Assembly: GCA_023228245.1 (NCBI GenBank)
Contig: JALOBN010000027.1
Coordinates: 1-36,242 of the forward strand
Origin: Candidatus Pacearchaeota archaeon
GTDB lineage: Archaea; Nanoarchaeota; Nanoarchaeia; Pacearchaeales; GW2011-AR1
DNA: 36,242 bases
Reading direction: 5' to 3'
Shown: positions 35,822-36,242 of the stretch, piece after piece
Layout of the letters: each line of letters starts with the position of its first letter
How positions within the stretch are numbered: position 1 is the stretch's first letter
Notes under the pieces: generated by a model
The model's input: only the letters and a program-made list of their open reading frames with translations
Databases searched by the model: none
Told to the model about the DNA's origin: nothing
Made by a program: the position numbers and the translations under genes

Positions 35822-36242
35822 CTATTCCTCCTTCGTTTCGACGTAGAACTTGTCCTCGCCGTCGATCAGCTCGACGCAGTCGGGGACCTCTCCGGTGGCC
35901 TCGATGAGTTTCTTCATCGCGGCCTTGGGTACGCTCTTCTTGATCTCCACGATGCTGGGGGTCCTCGCCTCGGCGTACGCGACCACGGCGACGGCGTCCT
36001 TGTACTCCATGCGCCCAGGGGTGGCCTTGAACCCGGCGCGGCCGAAGGGCAGGTCGATGCTCCGCTTCTTCCGCCCCTCGATGGCGGTCTTGATCCACGG
36101 CTCCAGCTTGGCGCTCATGTACTCGATGGTCTGGTCCTCTGCGGCGTTCGCCTTGGCAAGCCAGGCATCCACCTTATCGCGCTCCCGCTGTAGGCGCGCG
36201 TATTCCACCTGCGCAAGCTCCCGGTTGCGCTCCATCTGCCGC
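35822..36242 (-). CDS. gam: Mu Gam-like host-nuclease inhibitor, C-terminal part (gene spans contig ends)
   Basis: This part supplies the rest of the 178-residue protein that starts at 243 (bases 36116-36242 duplicate 1-127). It contains the long helix (RERDKVDAWLAKANAAEDQT), then LPFGRAGFKATPGRMEYKDA, then KKSVPKAAMKKLIEATGEVP and a C-terminal DGEDKFYVETKEE. The LPFG..GF..TP turn and the K-x-x-V/I...K-x-x-L ending are typical of Gam. The stop at 35822-35824 lies two bases before the start codon of the annealing-protein gene. Confidence 0.85.
   Translation of the reverse strand, partial: RQMERNRELAQVEYARLQRERDKVDAWLAKANAAEDQTIEYMSAKLEPWIKTAIEGRKKRSIDLPFGRAGFKATPGRMEYKDAVAVVAYAEARTPSIVEIKKSVPKAAMKKLIEATGEVPDCVELIDGEDKFYVETKEE
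36116..36242. repeat. Terminal direct repeat, right copy (contig circularity)
   Basis: Identical to bases 1-127. Joining the ends restores the complete Gam-like gene without a frameshift, so the molecule is circular or circularly permuted with 36,115 unique bases. Confidence 0.93.

Noticed and set aside
34926..36098. 390-codon version of the annealing-protein gene
   Set aside because: The extra N-terminus is Arg/His-rich out-of-frame Gam sequence; the GGAGG-preceded ATG at 35819 is the better start.
1..36242. Long plus-strand open frames (for example 9689-10762, 18915-20273, 34827-35846)
   Set aside because: They are shadows of strong minus-strand genes in GC-rich DNA, with biased Arg/Val/His-rich composition and no family features.
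36116..36242. Physical terminal repeat of a linear phage genome
   Set aside because: The length matches an assembler k-mer and the repeat lies inside one continuous coding frame, so circularity of the assembly is the simpler reading.
1..36242. CRISPR arrays or insertion sequences
   Set aside because: No regularly spaced repeats and no transposase or flanking inverted repeats were seen.

Overview
The window is a complete, circular, tailed-phage (Caudoviricetes) genome written as a linear contig. Bases 1-127 and 36116-36242 are identical, so the unique circle is 36,115 bp, and one gene (the Gam-like nuclease inhibitor) runs across the join. Everything I can support lies on the minus strand. 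GC is high over most of the window, with AT-richer islands near 3.5-4.3, 25.2-25.8 and 28.2-28.8 kb. Strong Shine-Dalgarno sites, sigma70-type promoters, an Amidase_2 endolysin and Gam suggest a phage of a Gram-negative bacterium; the host cannot be named from the sequence. I find no integrase or partition genes, so the lifestyle is open, although an antirepressor-domain protein, an RHH regulator and a small XRE protein are present.

Layout in the direction of transcription (high to low coordinates). (i) A near-consensus promoter at 3025-3053 reads a leaderless ribbon-helix-helix gene and then a long chain of small, translationally coupled genes. These cross the join into Gam, a putative ssDNA-annealing protein, a NinB-like protein, an HNH protein, a structured RNA region, a tRNA, a Lar-like protein, many Cys-rich miniproteins and two DNA methyltransferases (3.0 kb to 0, then 36.2 to 28.9 kb). 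(ii) A second promoter (28885-28913) reads through a structured leader RNA into a replication initiator with repeats inside the gene, a DnaB helicase and a VRR-NUC nuclease. It continues into the late genes: terminase, portal-MuF fusion, protease, HK97 capsid, a glycosyltransferase / methyltransferase / radical-SAM cassette, connectors, tail tube, frameshifted tail chaperones, tape measure, a large tail protein with a spherulin-4-like domain, and lysis genes (28.8 to 4.9 kb). (iii) A third promoter (4843-4871) reads through a second copy of the same leader RNA into an antirepressor, a PD-(D/E)XK nuclease and a DUF3102-like protein (4.7 to 3.1 kb).

The most unusual signals are these. First, two related leader RNAs each consist of a promoter, 5' hairpin, 7-bp pseudoknot, three-way junction with a 14-bp closing stem, seven-U tract and Shine-Dalgarno site; their sequences differ but their pairings are kept by compensatory changes. 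Second, a radical SAM / methyltransferase / glycosyltransferase cassette is inserted between the capsid and connector genes. Third, a gene-poor region at 34007-34385 holds a tRNA-like element without an anticodon arm and another 14-bp closed structure. Fourth, a sigma-like reading frame has no start codon and may depend on frameshifting.
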